Shown: positions 53,329 through 63,511, numbered from the stretch's first letter. The stretch is DNA of 64,000 nt from Leeuwenhoekiella nanhaiensis (GCF_002744755.1 NZ_KZ319288.1:124001-188000), one strand, 5' to 3'. Program-made: numbers and translations. The notes: generated by a model from the sequence alone, not told the origin.

Positions 53329-53808
53329 TTATAAATCTTGAAAAATACTGTGCATTAAACGCTTTTTATCGTTTATGCTCTCATCAAGGGAAATCATAGT
53401 CTCTGTACGATACACACCTTCTATATCATCAAGCATAAAGATAATGTTCTTAGCATGTTCAGTATTCTTAGCACGCACTTTACAGAAAATATTGAATTTA
53501 CCTGTGGTAACGTGAGCTACTGTAACATAAGGAATTTGGTTAATACGCTCCAAAACAAATGTAGTCTGACTTGTTTTGTTGATATAGATACCTACATAGG
53601 CTATAAAGGAATAGCCCAGTTTAGCATAGTCAAGTGTCAACGAGGACCCTACGATAATGCCGGCTTCTTCCATTTTCTTAACGCGTACGTGAACTGTACC
53701 TGCAGAAATAAGCAATTTTTTTGCGATATCGGTAAATGGTGTGCGTGTGTTTTCGATCAACATATCCAAGATTTGGTGATCAACCTCGTCTAATTTGAAT
53801 TTTGCCAT
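53329..53808 (-). CDS. Lrp/AsnC-family transcriptional regulator
   Basis: 159 residues. N-terminal winged helix (LDEVDHQILDMLIENTRTPF, KKLLISAGTVHVRVKKMEEAG) and C-terminal RAM ligand-binding domain (YVGIYINKT, VTVAHVTTGKFNIFCKVRAKN). Probably an amino-acid-responsive octamer regulating metabolism. No adjacent transport target is evident. Confidence 0.92.
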   Translation of the reverse strand: MAKFKLDEVDHQILDMLIENTRTPFTDIAKKLLISAGTVHVRVKKMEEAGIIVGSSLTLDYAKLGYSFIAYVGIYINKTSQTTFVLERINQIPYVTVAHVTTGKFNIFCKVRAKNTEHAKNIIFMLDDIEGVYRTETMISLDESINDKKRLMHSIFQDL

Positions 53809-53875
53809 TATTAGTTAATTTAATTATATATAAATCAAAAATAACACAAAATCACTGAATAATTCACAATAAATC

Positions 53876-55039
53876 TTAGGATTTTAGCGAAAACGTTGTA
53901 GACAAAGCCCCTTTCACTTGTAATTCTTCAAGAATTACGCCTTCTTTTAACTCAAAATCAGACGAAAATGCAACCTGCGCACCTTTACAATCGTATTCTT
54001 TATGCCCAAAAAAGTCCTTTAAATCAGATACTTGTGCAATTTTTGGAACAAATTGAATCCTCGAATTCCTGAGCTGCTCTTCATATTGAATTGCCAAATC
54101 AAAATGTCCTTTATTGGGATGATTTAGATTGCGAAAAATAACATCATAAAAGCACTTTTTATTCTCAGGAATCGAAAAATAAGGCTTGTAATTGATATTT
54201 TCTTCCCAATCCTGCAATGCAACCGATTCCAAAACGCCTAAAAGTGATAAAAACATAAAAGCTCTGGTTTTTTCCCGATCGTAATCTTCGTGAAAATGCC
54301 CTGCTTCAAAAAGTATTGTGGGGATATTAAGTTGTTGTAACGTGTCGCCCACGCAGTTCAGGTTAAAACCATCATCATAACGGCCTATTTGTCCAGGAAT
54401 AAACTCCTCAAGCATTTGTGCGAGTCTGGCAATCACAGCCATTCCTTTTTTGCGGGACTGAGTCACAGTGCGCAGTTCGTCCTGTGATGGCGATAAAAAT
54501 GAAACCGTGGCACTCTTCGCAGGATCTCCAACACCAAAAATAGTGCGCTGCCCGTGTAAATTGAGACAGAGGTCAGGTTTAAATTTGCTGTATAGCGTGT
54601 GTAATATTCGGCTTTCGGGCTGAGACCGGTCCTGAGCGTCTCTATTCAGATCAATTTGGTTGGCATTACTACGCGTATAGACCTCTGCACCATCAGGATT
54701 AAGCATAGGAACAACTTTAAGCGTAAGTCCGTTCTGCAATTGCTTTACCACTTCATCTTCCTTGTTTTGATCTAGCCAGTTAAAAAGATCGAATAGGGCT
54801 TTTGTGGTGGTACTTTCATTTCCGTGCATTTGAGACCAGGCCAAAACTTTGGTCAGACCATTCCCCCAGGAAACCGCTTCTATAGATCTTTTCTTTACAG
54901 ATTTACCCAGGTGCTCAACCCTGAAGTCATCTGGTAAATTTTTGATTAGAGGAGTTATTGCTGAATGATTGATGTATCTGCCAAAAAGTGCAGGTTCTTT
55001 ATGTGACTGATGCCAGTCTTTTAATGCCGAATAATCCAT
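53876..55039 (-). CDS. M14-family zinc carboxypeptidase-like protein
   Basis: 387 residues from ATG 55039, no signal peptide; an upstream in-frame start at 55099 adds Cys-rich sequence unlikely to be coding. M14 pattern: WSQMHGNESTTTKAL (HxxE zinc ligands), VVPMLNPDGAEVYTR, ANQIDLNRDAQ and CLNLHGQRT (third ligand His), and a late FEAGHFHEDYDR with the probable catalytic Glu. Cytosolic placement suggests processing of a small peptide or amino-acid conjugate rather than protein digestion. Divergent from the XRE regulator across an operator array. Confidence 0.82.
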   Translation of the reverse strand: MDYSALKDWHQSHKEPALFGRYINHSAITPLIKNLPDDFRVEHLGKSVKKRSIEAVSWGNGLTKVLAWSQMHGNESTTTKALFDLFNWLDQNKEDEVVKQLQNGLTLKVVPMLNPDGAEVYTRSNANQIDLNRDAQDRSQPESRILHTLYSKFKPDLCLNLHGQRTIFGVGDPAKSATVSFLSPSQDELRTVTQSRKKGMAVIARLAQMLEEFIPGQIGRYDDGFNLNCVGDTLQQLNIPTILFEAGHFHEDYDREKTRAFMFLSLLGVLESVALQDWEENINYKPYFSIPENKKCFYDVIFRNLNHPNKGHFDLAIQYEEQLRNSRIQFVPKIAQVSDLKDFFGHKEYDCKGAQVAFSSDFELKEGVILEELQVKGALSTTFSLKS

Positions 55040-55052
55040 ACTTTGTATTGAG

Positions 55053-55336
55053 TTACAAATGTAAACAATGCAGTTTTTACAAATGTAAACAGGGAGCAAG
55101 TAATTTTCTGTTTCTTATTGTAAACACGTGTTTTCTATTGTAAAACAGGCTTTCGGAAATATTCCTTTAAACTAATTACACATAATTAGTACATTAAAAT
55201 ACAATGTTTTATATGCATTCATATAAATAAAAGGTTTATTACTTTTCACACTTGTTTACAAATGTAAAAACATATTTTCAATTGAAATAGTTACATTTGT
55301 AACACTTAAAACTTAAGTAGGTGTTACAATGGTAAA
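55053..55336. promoter_or_regulatory. Array of TTACAAATGTAA-type palindromic operators
   Basis: Palindromes: TTACAAATGTAA (55053-55064), TTTACAAATGTAAA (55076-55089), TTTACAAATGTAAA (55255-55268), GTTACATTTGTAAC (55290-55303) and a fifth, GTTACAATGGTAAAC, that contains the XRE start codon at 55329. Half-sites TTGTAAAC lie at about 55118 and 55138, and AAACACGTGTTT at 55122-55133. The region separates the divergent M14 and XRE genes, so probably a self-repressing operator set. Confidence 0.75.
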
Positions 55337-55748
55337 CAGTGAGAAATTTGCAGACCGACTCCAAAAAATCATGGATGAGTACGATTTAAATGCTACTTCT
55401 TTTGCTGATGCTATTGATGTGGGACGCTCTTCTATCTCGCATATAATCTCGGGAAGAAATAAGCCCAGCTTAGAATTTGTGATGAAAATTATTGAGGCTT
55501 TTCCGGAAGTTGAGTTATACTGGCTTCTCAACGGAAAAGGCAGCTTCCCTAAAAAGACTGCAGCCCAAACCGGGCCTGCCCCTGTTAAACAGAATTACGA
55601 ACTGGATTTTGAAAGCGCTGCTGCAGAAACGCCTAAAGTGACCAACACTAACCCAGAGCAGCCGAAAACTTCAACTACTGAAGGTTCGGTAATAGAACGC
55701 ATTGTCATCTTTTATAAAGATGGAACCTTTAAAAGCTTTTTGCCTTAA
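55329..55748 (+). CDS. XRE-family transcriptional regulator
   Basis: 139 residues. N-terminal helix-turn-helix (FADRLQKIMDEYDLNATSFA, DVGRSSISHIISGRNKPSLEF) followed by FPEVELYWLLNGKGSFPK, the usual layout for small Flavobacteriaceae XRE proteins. A Pro/Thr-rich C-terminal linker leads to a beta-like end, VIERIVIFYKDGTFKSFLP. Its start codon lies inside one of the palindromes upstream, suggesting tight autorepression. Confidence 0.88.
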   Translation: MVNSEKFADRLQKIMDEYDLNATSFADAIDVGRSSISHIISGRNKPSLEFVMKIIEAFPEVELYWLLNGKGSFPKKTAAQTGPAPVKQNYELDFESAAAETPKVTNTNPEQPKTSTTEGSVIERIVIFYKDGTFKSFLP

Positions 55749-55787
55749 GCCTATCAAAACTGTAAATAGTAGTAATTTTGCAGCACT

Positions 55788-56165
55788 ATGCGTCAATACC
55801 TCTATTTTGTTCTTCTAAGTTTCCTGTTCATTTCGTGCTATAATACAGAGCGCGATTGTAAGTCTTTTCAAACGGGTAAGTTTGAATTTGAAACCTATTT
55901 AAATGGCGAACTCGTAAAAACCACGTTTGTACGTAACGATACTCTGGAAATTGATTTTTTTGAAGGGAAAGCTGACAGCTCGAGTATACGCTGGATCAAT
56001 GATTGCGAGTATATTGCAAACAAGCTCAACCCAAACAGTATGATGGAGCGTAAAGCGCTGCATTTTAAAATCCTGAGCACTTCTGAGGATTCCTATACTT
56101 TTGAATATGGGATTGTAGGCGAGACCAAAAAGCAAAAAGGCTCGGTAAAAAAAGTATCTGAATAA
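55788..56165 (+). CDS. Small lipoprotein of unknown function
   Basis: 125 residues with a lipoprotein signal (LLSFLFISCYNTERD, Cys17) and a small beta-rich body (FEFETYLNGELVKTTFVRND, DSYTFEYGIVGETKKQKGS). A -7-like TAATTTTG is at 55773-55780. Similar small exported proteins are common in Flavobacteriaceae without known function. Confidence 0.65.
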   Translation: MRQYLYFVLLSFLFISCYNTERDCKSFQTGKFEFETYLNGELVKTTFVRNDTLEIDFFEGKADSSSIRWINDCEYIANKLNPNSMMERKALHFKILSTSEDSYTFEYGIVGETKKQKGSVKKVSE

Positions 56166-56244
56166 AGGGCGTCTTCAATAAAAAGCAGCCCTTTTGTTGT
56201 ACTTTATTCAATATCAGTATATTTAGTACTTTAAAGAGGCTTTT

Positions 56245-58194
56245 ATGTTCCGGAGCAAACCGATACGCTTTTACTTCTGTTTATACATAATTCTAATTCA
56301 ATTTTTTTCAGGGATAAATCTGTGGGCACAGCAAAAAGTGCCGGCTGCAGAGCCCGCGGCTTATCTCATTCAGAACAAATTCACGCAGTACGATTCTGTT
56401 CAAAAATACCTTCGGGCATTTTCGAGAGATTCGTTAGCGCTCCAGGCATTTATCAAAAACGCTCAAGAGGCTGACTATCGTTATGGTGAGGCTTCAGCAG
56501 AAAATACCCTGGGTATTTTATACCGGGATATTTCAAAATACAGGGAGGCACTTTTTCATCACGATAATGCTTTAGAAATAGCCCGCCAGCTTGATGATAT
56601 AGAGCTTGAAGTTTCCGCACTTAATATGACCGGTGTCGTCTATCGCCGTATTGATGCCGTACGATCTGCGCTTGATAAACACAATGCCGCTTTAGAGCTT
56701 GCCGAAAGTCAGCTGAATCCTTCAAACAACCTGCTCAAGGGGATTGCTATTTCTTTAAACAGCATAGGGAATATTTACCTCCTTCTCCGCGATTATGGTA
56801 TGGCCGAAAGCTATTTCAAACGTGCCATCATTAGAGAACAGGAATTAGGAAGTGACCTGGGGTTGGCGATCAATTTTGCCAATTTGGGTATTGCATACGA
56901 GGAGCGCGAGCAATACGAAGAAGCCCTAGTAAACTACCGCAGGTCTCTGGATTACAACAATAAAATAAACAGTGATCTGGGACGTGTTATTTGTAACAAC
57001 AGTATTGCTCAGGTTTATTTAAAGCAAAACAAACCCCGGGAAGCTCTTGAACTTATTGAGAAATCGATGGATAAGGTAAATCAGATAGGAGATCAGTTTT
57101 ATATAGCTCTGGCTAACATCAACCTGGGGTGGGCTCACAGTAAGCTTCAAAATTATATGGAAGCCGAAAACTATTTGCAGGAAGGTATGCAACTGTCAAA
57201 GGAGAAAAACTTTAAGCAGTTTCTAAGTATGGCCTATATGCATTTGTCGCAGCTGAATGAAGCACAGTCCAGCTATAAAAAGGCACTTGAATACCAGCGA
57301 TTGTCACAGGATGTACAGGCTGAATATTTGAATGAAGCCAATCATAAATATGTGTCTGACCTCAATCTCAAATACGACAGCGAGCAAAAGCGAAATACGA
57401 TCAGTCTCCTGGAACAAAAAAACAAACTGGCCGAGGTAAAACTTAATCAGGCAAAAAAAAACAATATTTTTATAATCGTTTTATTTTCTCTGATTCTTCT
57501 GCTTTTATTTTTTGGATACCGCCAGTACCGCCTCAAAAACCAGAGAGAACAGCTCAAGGCTGAACAAAAATTGATGCGATCTCAGATGAATCCGCATTTT
57601 ATTTTTAATGCCCTTCTCTCTATACGCATCTATTTGCAGAACCATAATGTGGAGGAAGCCATAAATTATCTGGGGCAGTTTGCGCAACTCATACGGTCTA
57701 TTTTGTCCAGTTCGCTGGCCAAAGAAAATACGCTTCAGGAAGAGCTTGAAACGATGCAGCTGTATATCAATATTGAAAACATCAGGTTTTGTAATGAAAT
57801 TGAAACCCAGCTCGATATTGATGATTCACTAAATCTCGATCAGGTTAAAATCCCTGCTCTTATCTTACAACCCTTTGTAGAAAATGCGCTTTGGCATGGA
57901 TTGCAGGCTAAAGAAGGTCTTAAAAAACTTAAGATCGAGGTCCATAAAACGAATGAAAAATTTGTAAACATTACCATTACCGATAATGGTATAGGTCGAG
58001 CAAGAACTATGAACTTGCCGAAAGATAAACGTAACACTCAAAAAAAATCTATAGGAATTGATCTTACTTTGGAGCGCTTACAGGCCTTTTCAAAGAATTT
58101 AGACCATAATTACAGGTTGGAGATCATTGATTTGTATGACGCGAATCAGCAAGCCACCGGGACTCAGGTTCGTTTAGATTTACCTTTAAGTTAA
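56245..58194 (+). CDS. TPR sensor histidine kinase, LytS-type
   Basis: 649 residues. Signal peptide, about eight TPR repeats (80-360), coiled coil, one membrane helix (407-424, NNIFIIVLFSLILLLLFF), then a His_kinase domain of the LytS family with His451 in RSQMNPHFIFNALLS, and an HATPase (LILQPFVENALWHGLQ, ITDNGIGRARTM). LytS-type kinases normally pair with LytTR regulators; none lies beside it, so it is an orphan whose partner is elsewhere. It overlaps the convergent hybrid kinase gene by 4 bases at the stops. Confidence 0.9.
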   Translation: MFRSKPIRFYFCLYIILIQFFSGINLWAQQKVPAAEPAAYLIQNKFTQYDSVQKYLRAFSRDSLALQAFIKNAQEADYRYGEASAENTLGILYRDISKYREALFHHDNALEIARQLDDIELEVSALNMTGVVYRRIDAVRSALDKHNAALELAESQLNPSNNLLKGIAISLNSIGNIYLLLRDYGMAESYFKRAIIREQELGSDLGLAINFANLGIAYEEREQYEEALVNYRRSLDYNNKINSDLGRVICNNSIAQVYLKQNKPREALELIEKSMDKVNQIGDQFYIALANINLGWAHSKLQNYMEAENYLQEGMQLSKEKNFKQFLSMAYMHLSQLNEAQSSYKKALEYQRLSQDVQAEYLNEANHKYVSDLNLKYDSEQKRNTISLLEQKNKLAEVKLNQAKKNNIFIIVLFSLILLLLFFGYRQYRLKNQREQLKAEQKLMRSQMNPHFIFNALLSIRIYLQNHNVEEAINYLGQFAQLIRSILSSSLAKENTLQEELETMQLYINIENIRFCNEIETQLDIDDSLNLDQVKIPALILQPFVENALWHGLQAKEGLKKLKIEVHKTNEKFVNITITDNGIGRARTMNLPKDKRNTQKKSIGIDLTLERLQAFSKNLDHNYRLEIIDLYDANQQATGTQVRLDLPLS

Positions 58195-60257
58195 ATGGCT
58201 GTGCGTGTAGGTGGCTTTTTAAACTTTTCTTTTAAAATGGCGATCAATCTACCTTTATCAATAGGCTTAGTCAGGTAATTATCCATACCGCTTTCCAATC
58301 CTTCAGCGATGGAAAGAGAAGTTGTATCAGCCGAAAGTCCCAGAACAACTACATCAGATTGTTCTTCCTTAATTTTACGCGTAGCTTCAAAACCGTCCAT
58401 TTCGGGCATATGCACGTCCATAAAAATAAGATCGAAGGTTTTGGAATTGCATTTATTTACAGCTTCTAGACCATTTTTAGCGCTTTCAGAACTCAGGCCA
58501 AGCCTTTTTAGTAATTCGGTAAGAATGATGACATTAAGTTTATTATCATCTACGATTAACACCTCTAAAGGAGGTAAATCTTCTACAAGCTTGCTATTGA
58601 GTTTAATTTCTTCTTTCTTGTGTAAATCATTAAAATCCAGATGAATTATAAATTCTGAACCTTTACCTTCATCGCTTTCAACTTCAATATTTCCTCCCAT
58701 AAGGTTTACCAGCCTTGCCGCTATAGCCAGACCTAGCCCGCCACCCGCATGTTTCTTACGTATACCGGCATCAAGCTGGGTAAAACGATCAAAAATAGTA
58801 CTCAACTTATCTTTGGGGATACCTATCCCGGTGTCTTTTATACTGATCGTGGTAAATAGCTTTTTGTCCTCTTCCTGCTCTTTATAACAAAGACTAATAC
58901 TTCCGCTTTGCGTGAATTTTATGGCGTTCAAGAGAATGTTACCCACGATCTGCTCAAACTTGCTGCGGTCTCCATTTATAAAATTCTTGGATTTGGTTTG
59001 AATATCCACGTGAAATTCAAGGCCTTTTTCTTCAATTCGTTTTCGATGAAAGGAAGTGATATTTGCAATGACAGATACCGGGGAAAACTCTACACTATAT
59101 ACTTCTGCAGCTCCGGATTCCAGCTTATCCATCCGCAGGAGATCGTTGATAAGCCCCAAAAGTTTTTTAGAATTATCCCGTAAAAGAGCTTTGTATCTGG
59201 GATCTTCCGTTTTTTCAGGATCACTTTCCATAAGATCTGCAATACCCACAATGGCGTTAAGCGGTGTGCGTATCTCGTGACTCATATTAGAAAGGAAAGT
59301 AGCTTTTGCCTGAGCGGCAGTTTGGGCGATTTCGGTTTGCTGCTGCAGCTCCTGATTGAGAATAAGCAGATTCTTATTGGCCTGAAGCGCTATTTTAGTA
59401 GCGTGACGTGCTTTACTATTAAAAAACTGAAGCAGTCCTATTGCTAAAGCTAAAAAGATTCCGCAAATTAAGGCATAATCGGCAATTCGTGAAGATTGCA
59501 CCACGATGTCAGGATCTGCGAAGGTAAGTTCAAAATTCCAGGATTCATCAAGATCAGCATCGAGTACCAGATTGCTTTCAAAGATATACTGCTCTTCTTT
59601 TTGAGCAAGATCGTAATTGTTGTAATCGTAAAAGCGGGTTCCCTCTTCATCCTCTATTTTAATGGCATAATCATTAAGATATGAACTCAGCCTGTTGAAT
59701 TCTTCCTTAAAATTCATTCCACCGGTGATGGTACCCTGAAAGCTCCCGTTGTAATAAACCGGTACATCTATGAGAAACGAAAAGCCTCCCTGAGTGAGAC
59801 TCGTCCAATGCGTTATATTGACATCATCAGCTTCAGCGGTTCGCTGCCAGTCCCCGTAACGCCAATCTAATTTCTTAATATCAAGACCCTGTACGGTTCT
59901 ATTTTCCTCGAATGGTACCACTTCTTCAATTATACCATCGCGATTTATAAACTCGACAAACTCTAATGAAGCGTTTTGTTCAAGCAAACGGCCAGCATCT
60001 TCCTTCCAATATTCGAAATACAAACCTTCAGTTTCCTCTATGCGCTCGGTAATATCCCTTAGTGCTGCAACGTTTTTCTCTACCGTTCGCTTAAAATCCT
60101 GCGCAGCCAGACTGCCGCTAAGTTGAATCTGATCAGAAAGTCTTTGGGGTAGCTGCTTTTGGAAATAACTGTAAAGCGTAAGACAGATTAAGAGAGGTAC
60201 AAGGAAGAAAACACCCGCAATCCAGTACGATTTCATTGATAGTTTGGGTGTAGTCAT
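58191..60257 (-). CDS. CHASE-domain hybrid histidine kinase
   Basis: 688 residues. Two membrane helices (11-29 and about 261-279) flank an extracytoplasmic CHASE-like sensor region (40-250). Then a HisKA with His327 (LSNMSHEIRTPLNAIVG), an HATPase (GNILLNAIKFTQ, DTGIGIPKDKL, GGGLGLAIA) and a C-terminal receiver with Asp614 (FDLIFMDVHMPEMDG). A self-contained hybrid that needs a phosphotransfer partner elsewhere. The signal is not identifiable. Confidence 0.9.
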   Translation of the reverse strand: MTTPKLSMKSYWIAGVFFLVPLLICLTLYSYFQKQLPQRLSDQIQLSGSLAAQDFKRTVEKNVAALRDITERIEETEGLYFEYWKEDAGRLLEQNASLEFVEFINRDGIIEEVVPFEENRTVQGLDIKKLDWRYGDWQRTAEADDVNITHWTSLTQGGFSFLIDVPVYYNGSFQGTITGGMNFKEEFNRLSSYLNDYAIKIEDEEGTRFYDYNNYDLAQKEEQYIFESNLVLDADLDESWNFELTFADPDIVVQSSRIADYALICGIFLALAIGLLQFFNSKARHATKIALQANKNLLILNQELQQQTEIAQTAAQAKATFLSNMSHEIRTPLNAIVGIADLMESDPEKTEDPRYKALLRDNSKKLLGLINDLLRMDKLESGAAEVYSVEFSPVSVIANITSFHRKRIEEKGLEFHVDIQTKSKNFINGDRSKFEQIVGNILLNAIKFTQSGSISLCYKEQEEDKKLFTTISIKDTGIGIPKDKLSTIFDRFTQLDAGIRKKHAGGGLGLAIAARLVNLMGGNIEVESDEGKGSEFIIHLDFNDLHKKEEIKLNSKLVEDLPPLEVLIVDDNKLNVIILTELLKRLGLSSESAKNGLEAVNKCNSKTFDLIFMDVHMPEMDGFEATRKIKEEQSDVVVLGLSADTTSLSIAEGLESGMDNYLTKPIDKGRLIAILKEKFKKPPTRTAI

Positions 60258-60418
60258 AAAAGTTACTCCAGAGGTTGGTACTGCTAAAATATTGAATTTT
60301 AACGCATTTTAGCAAGCTGTTGCGCCATTTATCGATTAAATGCGCAATTCCAAGAAAAATCCAAGTAAAAATGAACTCTTTTACACGTTTCAGAACGTGA
60401 TTTGAATGAAAAAGAGCT

Positions 60419-60865
60419 TTAGTTCTGCCTTTTTTCTCTGAGTAATTGATTTTGCTCTTCGAGCAATTCATTCATACGTGCCATTAGTTGAATGTCTTTT
60501 GGCGTTTCAACCTCGGGATTCTTTTCATCTTCACTCTTATCTTTCAGGGAATTCATCAATTTCACTACAATAAACACGACGATTGAAATAATAAAGAAAT
60601 CAATAAAAACACTTATAAGCTCACCATAACCTATTGCTACTGCCTCAACGGAACTGCCGTCTGCCTTGGTGTAGGCCTCTCGTAAAAGAATTTGCTTATT
60701 CTCAAAATTAACGCCGTCAGTGAGCATGGTTAACGGAGGCATCATAACCTGCTTAACCAGTACGTCAATCACCTTTTGAAATGCCGCACCAATAATCACC
60801 CCAATGGCGATGTCGACCATATTGCCTTTTACGGCAAACTTTTTAAATTCCTGAATTAATCCCAT
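60419..60865 (-). CDS. mscL: Large-conductance mechanosensitive channel MscL
   Basis: 148 residues, pentameric osmotic emergency-release channel. N-terminal helix FKKFAVKGNMVDIAIGVIIGAAFQKVI is the pore-lining TM1 with the conserved GxxxG-rich pattern; TM2 is VFIDFFIISIVVFIVVKLMN. A cytoplasmic helix ends the protein. It starts 3 bases after the parC stop, so is probably co-transcribed. Confidence 0.95.
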   Translation of the reverse strand: MGLIQEFKKFAVKGNMVDIAIGVIIGAAFQKVIDVLVKQVMMPPLTMLTDGVNFENKQILLREAYTKADGSSVEAVAIGYGELISVFIDFFIISIVVFIVVKLMNSLKDKSEDEKNPEVETPKDIQLMARMNELLEEQNQLLREKRQN

Positions 60866-60868
60866 AGT

Positions 60869-63511
60869 TTAAAATAGTGATCCCTGTGTGCCATCACCTT
60901 TAGGAGAATCAGAATTTGGCGCATCTGTAGTTTCATCAGCATGATCGTCTGCAGCATCTGATGTCTCAACCTCTTCATCGTCTTCCTCCTGCTCTTCCTC
61001 GTAAGGCAAAGGTTCAAGAAGATTGATTTGTTTCAATTTTTCGGTGTAGAATTGATTACCTAAAGCGGTAATTCCCTTAACGGCTATAAAATCTTCAACA
61101 TCAACGGTTTCATTCGGTTTCTGATCTTTTCCACGCTCTTTATAAAAAACCATTTCAACAACAGGTCTGTAATCTGTAGAAACGATCTCAAGCTGGGTGT
61201 CTTTATGCTCAGAAACAAAAGTCTCCTCTTTTTCCGGGTTTTCAATTAAAAAGCGCTTAACGTAATAACGCTCCCGGTTTCCGTCCCAGTAAATTGCAGA
61301 GATTGGTTTTTCCGGAATCCACTTTTCCAAAACAATGATCTTGTCATCAAAACGGGTAGTAAGCTCCGGTATAATGGTTTTTGCGACGCCATCCTGAGTA
61401 ATGATTAACAGGCGATCTTCCCCTTTAAACTCGCCCAGCAACTCTCCTCTGCCATCAACGTTAAGGCGTTGCACAGCATCATCAAACCAAATTTTACGTG
61501 GCTTTAAGGTTGATACGCCTTTTTCTTTAAGCTCAATAGTACGCACAGCATGTTTGGTTACAATATTACCATTTGCATTACGTCCTTTGATAAGCACTTC
61601 TGAAAAGTCCAGATCAAATTTGAGCTTCTTGACATTACCTATAGATCGTAAATAAACCGATACGACTTCAGCTTCCCCATTTGGGTTTGCTGAAAAATAC
61701 CAGACGTGTGAACCTTTTTTTCCTTTGGTCATATCGTACTCCCGGTCCCGGGTTGTACTCGTCACGTTAAAGCGTTTTACATAGGTCGCACCGCCTTTGC
61801 CGTCTCTATAAATCATATTATAGATGGTGCGCTTGTCTTTTTTCTTATAAACCGCAACGTGAATGATATCCTTACCTATAAAGGTTTTGCTATCTACCTT
61901 TGTCACCATCATTTTACCTTCTTTGGTAAAAACAATAATGTCGTCAATGTCTGCACAATCGGTGACGTATTCATCTTTTTTAAGCGCAGTCCCCACAAAG
62001 CCTTCCTTACGATTTACGTAAAGTTTTGTGTTGCGTATAACCACTTTAGAAGCTTCAATATCGTCAAAGAGTTTGATCTCGGTTTTACGCTCACGCCCTG
62101 CTCCGTATTCCTTTTTAAGACGCTTAAAGTAGTCAATAGCAAACTCGGTAAGGTTGGCTAAATGATGCTTCACCTGAGCAATCTGATCTTCTAAAGCTTC
62201 AATCTTTTGCTGCGCTTTATCAATATCGAATTTTGAAATACGCTTGATACGTATTTCGGTAAGACGCACGAGATCTTCTTCAATAACCGGTCGCTTTAAA
62301 TGCGCGATGTGTGGTTTTAAACCTTCATCAATGGCTTTAAGCACTCCTTCCCAGGTTTCTTCTTCTTCAATATCCCGGTAAATTCGGTTCTCAATAAAAA
62401 TACGCTCCAAAGAAGCATAATGCCATTGATTCTCCAGTTCTTCAAGCTGAATCTCCAATTCCTGACGCAACAGATCTTTGGTACGTTCTGTTGAAATTCG
62501 AAGCATCTCGCTTACGCCAACAAATAAGGGTTTGTTATCTTCAATAACACAACCCAGTGGCGATATGGAAACTTCACAATTGGTAAATGCAAATAAGGCA
62601 CCTATAGTCTTGTCGGGAGAAAGACCGGGTGGCAGATGAATCAGGATTTCAACCTCTGAAGAGGTATTATCCTCAATCTTTTTTATTTTAATCTTTCCTT
62701 TATCATTTGCTTTTAAAATACTGTCTATCAACGAAGTGGTTGTGGTACTAAACGGTATTTCGGTAATGACTAAAGTATTCTTGTCTAACTGATTGATTTT
62801 AGCCCGAACACGAACGCGACCACCGCGTTTTCCATCTTTGTAATCGCTGAAATCAGCTTCCCCGGCAGATGGAAAATCGGGTAATAGTTTGAATTTCTTG
62901 CCCTGTAAATGCTTTATGGAACCATCGATGAGTTCGATGAAATTGTGGGGTAAAACCTTGGTACTTAAACCTACCGCAATACCTTCGGCTCCCTGAGCCA
63001 ACAGCAAGGGGAATTTTACCGGAAGATTTATAGGTTCTTTGCGACGACCATCATACGAAGCCTGCCAGTCGGTAATTTTCGGACTAAAAAGTACTTCGAG
63101 TGCAAATTTCGAAAGGCGTGCTTCAATATATCTCGAAGCCGCTGCGCTATCGCCGGTAAGGGTATTCCCCCAGTTGCCCTGCGTGTCAATGAGCAGATCT
63201 TTCTGCCCCATTTGTACCATCGCGTCAGCGATACTGGCGTCTCCGTGCGGGTGGTACTGCATGGTATGCCCTACAATATTGGCAACCTTGTTGTAACGCC
63301 CGTCATCCAGATCTTTCATGGAATGCATAATACGCCGCTGAACCGGTTTAAAACCGTCTTCAATGGCGGGAACAGCGCGCTCCAGAATTACATACGAGGC
63401 ATAATCGAGAAACCAGTCTTTAAACATCCCGGTCACACGGGTGATGGTCTCTCCTGAATTAAGCTCTTCAGATGGGTCTAAATTAGGATCTTCGTAATTT
63501 TCTTCGCTCAT
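60869..63511 (-). CDS. parC: DNA topoisomerase IV subunit A
   Basis: 880 residues. Winged-helix region PVQRRIMHSMKDLDDGRYNK, catalytic Tyr128 in SAAASRYIEARLSK, the tower domain and a C-terminal beta-pinwheel. Cleaves and religates DNA for decatenation as the ParC/ParE complex. The tail is long and acidic (EEEQEEDDEEVETSDAADD). It is 35 bases from the parE end upstream, the usual parE-parC order. Confidence 0.93.
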   Translation of the reverse strand: MSEENYEDPNLDPSEELNSGETITRVTGMFKDWFLDYASYVILERAVPAIEDGFKPVQRRIMHSMKDLDDGRYNKVANIVGHTMQYHPHGDASIADAMVQMGQKDLLIDTQGNWGNTLTGDSAAASRYIEARLSKFALEVLFSPKITDWQASYDGRRKEPINLPVKFPLLLAQGAEGIAVGLSTKVLPHNFIELIDGSIKHLQGKKFKLLPDFPSAGEADFSDYKDGKRGGRVRVRAKINQLDKNTLVITEIPFSTTTTSLIDSILKANDKGKIKIKKIEDNTSSEVEILIHLPPGLSPDKTIGALFAFTNCEVSISPLGCVIEDNKPLFVGVSEMLRISTERTKDLLRQELEIQLEELENQWHYASLERIFIENRIYRDIEEEETWEGVLKAIDEGLKPHIAHLKRPVIEEDLVRLTEIRIKRISKFDIDKAQQKIEALEDQIAQVKHHLANLTEFAIDYFKRLKKEYGAGRERKTEIKLFDDIEASKVVIRNTKLYVNRKEGFVGTALKKDEYVTDCADIDDIIVFTKEGKMMVTKVDSKTFIGKDIIHVAVYKKKDKRTIYNMIYRDGKGGATYVKRFNVTSTTRDREYDMTKGKKGSHVWYFSANPNGEAEVVSVYLRSIGNVKKLKFDLDFSEVLIKGRNANGNIVTKHAVRTIELKEKGVSTLKPRKIWFDDAVQRLNVDGRGELLGEFKGEDRLLIITQDGVAKTIIPELTTRFDDKIIVLEKWIPEKPISAIYWDGNRERYYVKRFLIENPEKEETFVSEHKDTQLEIVSTDYRPVVEMVFYKERGKDQKPNETVDVEDFIAVKGITALGNQFYTEKLKQINLLEPLPYEEEQEEDDEEVETSDAADDHADETTDAPNSDSPKGDGTQGSLF

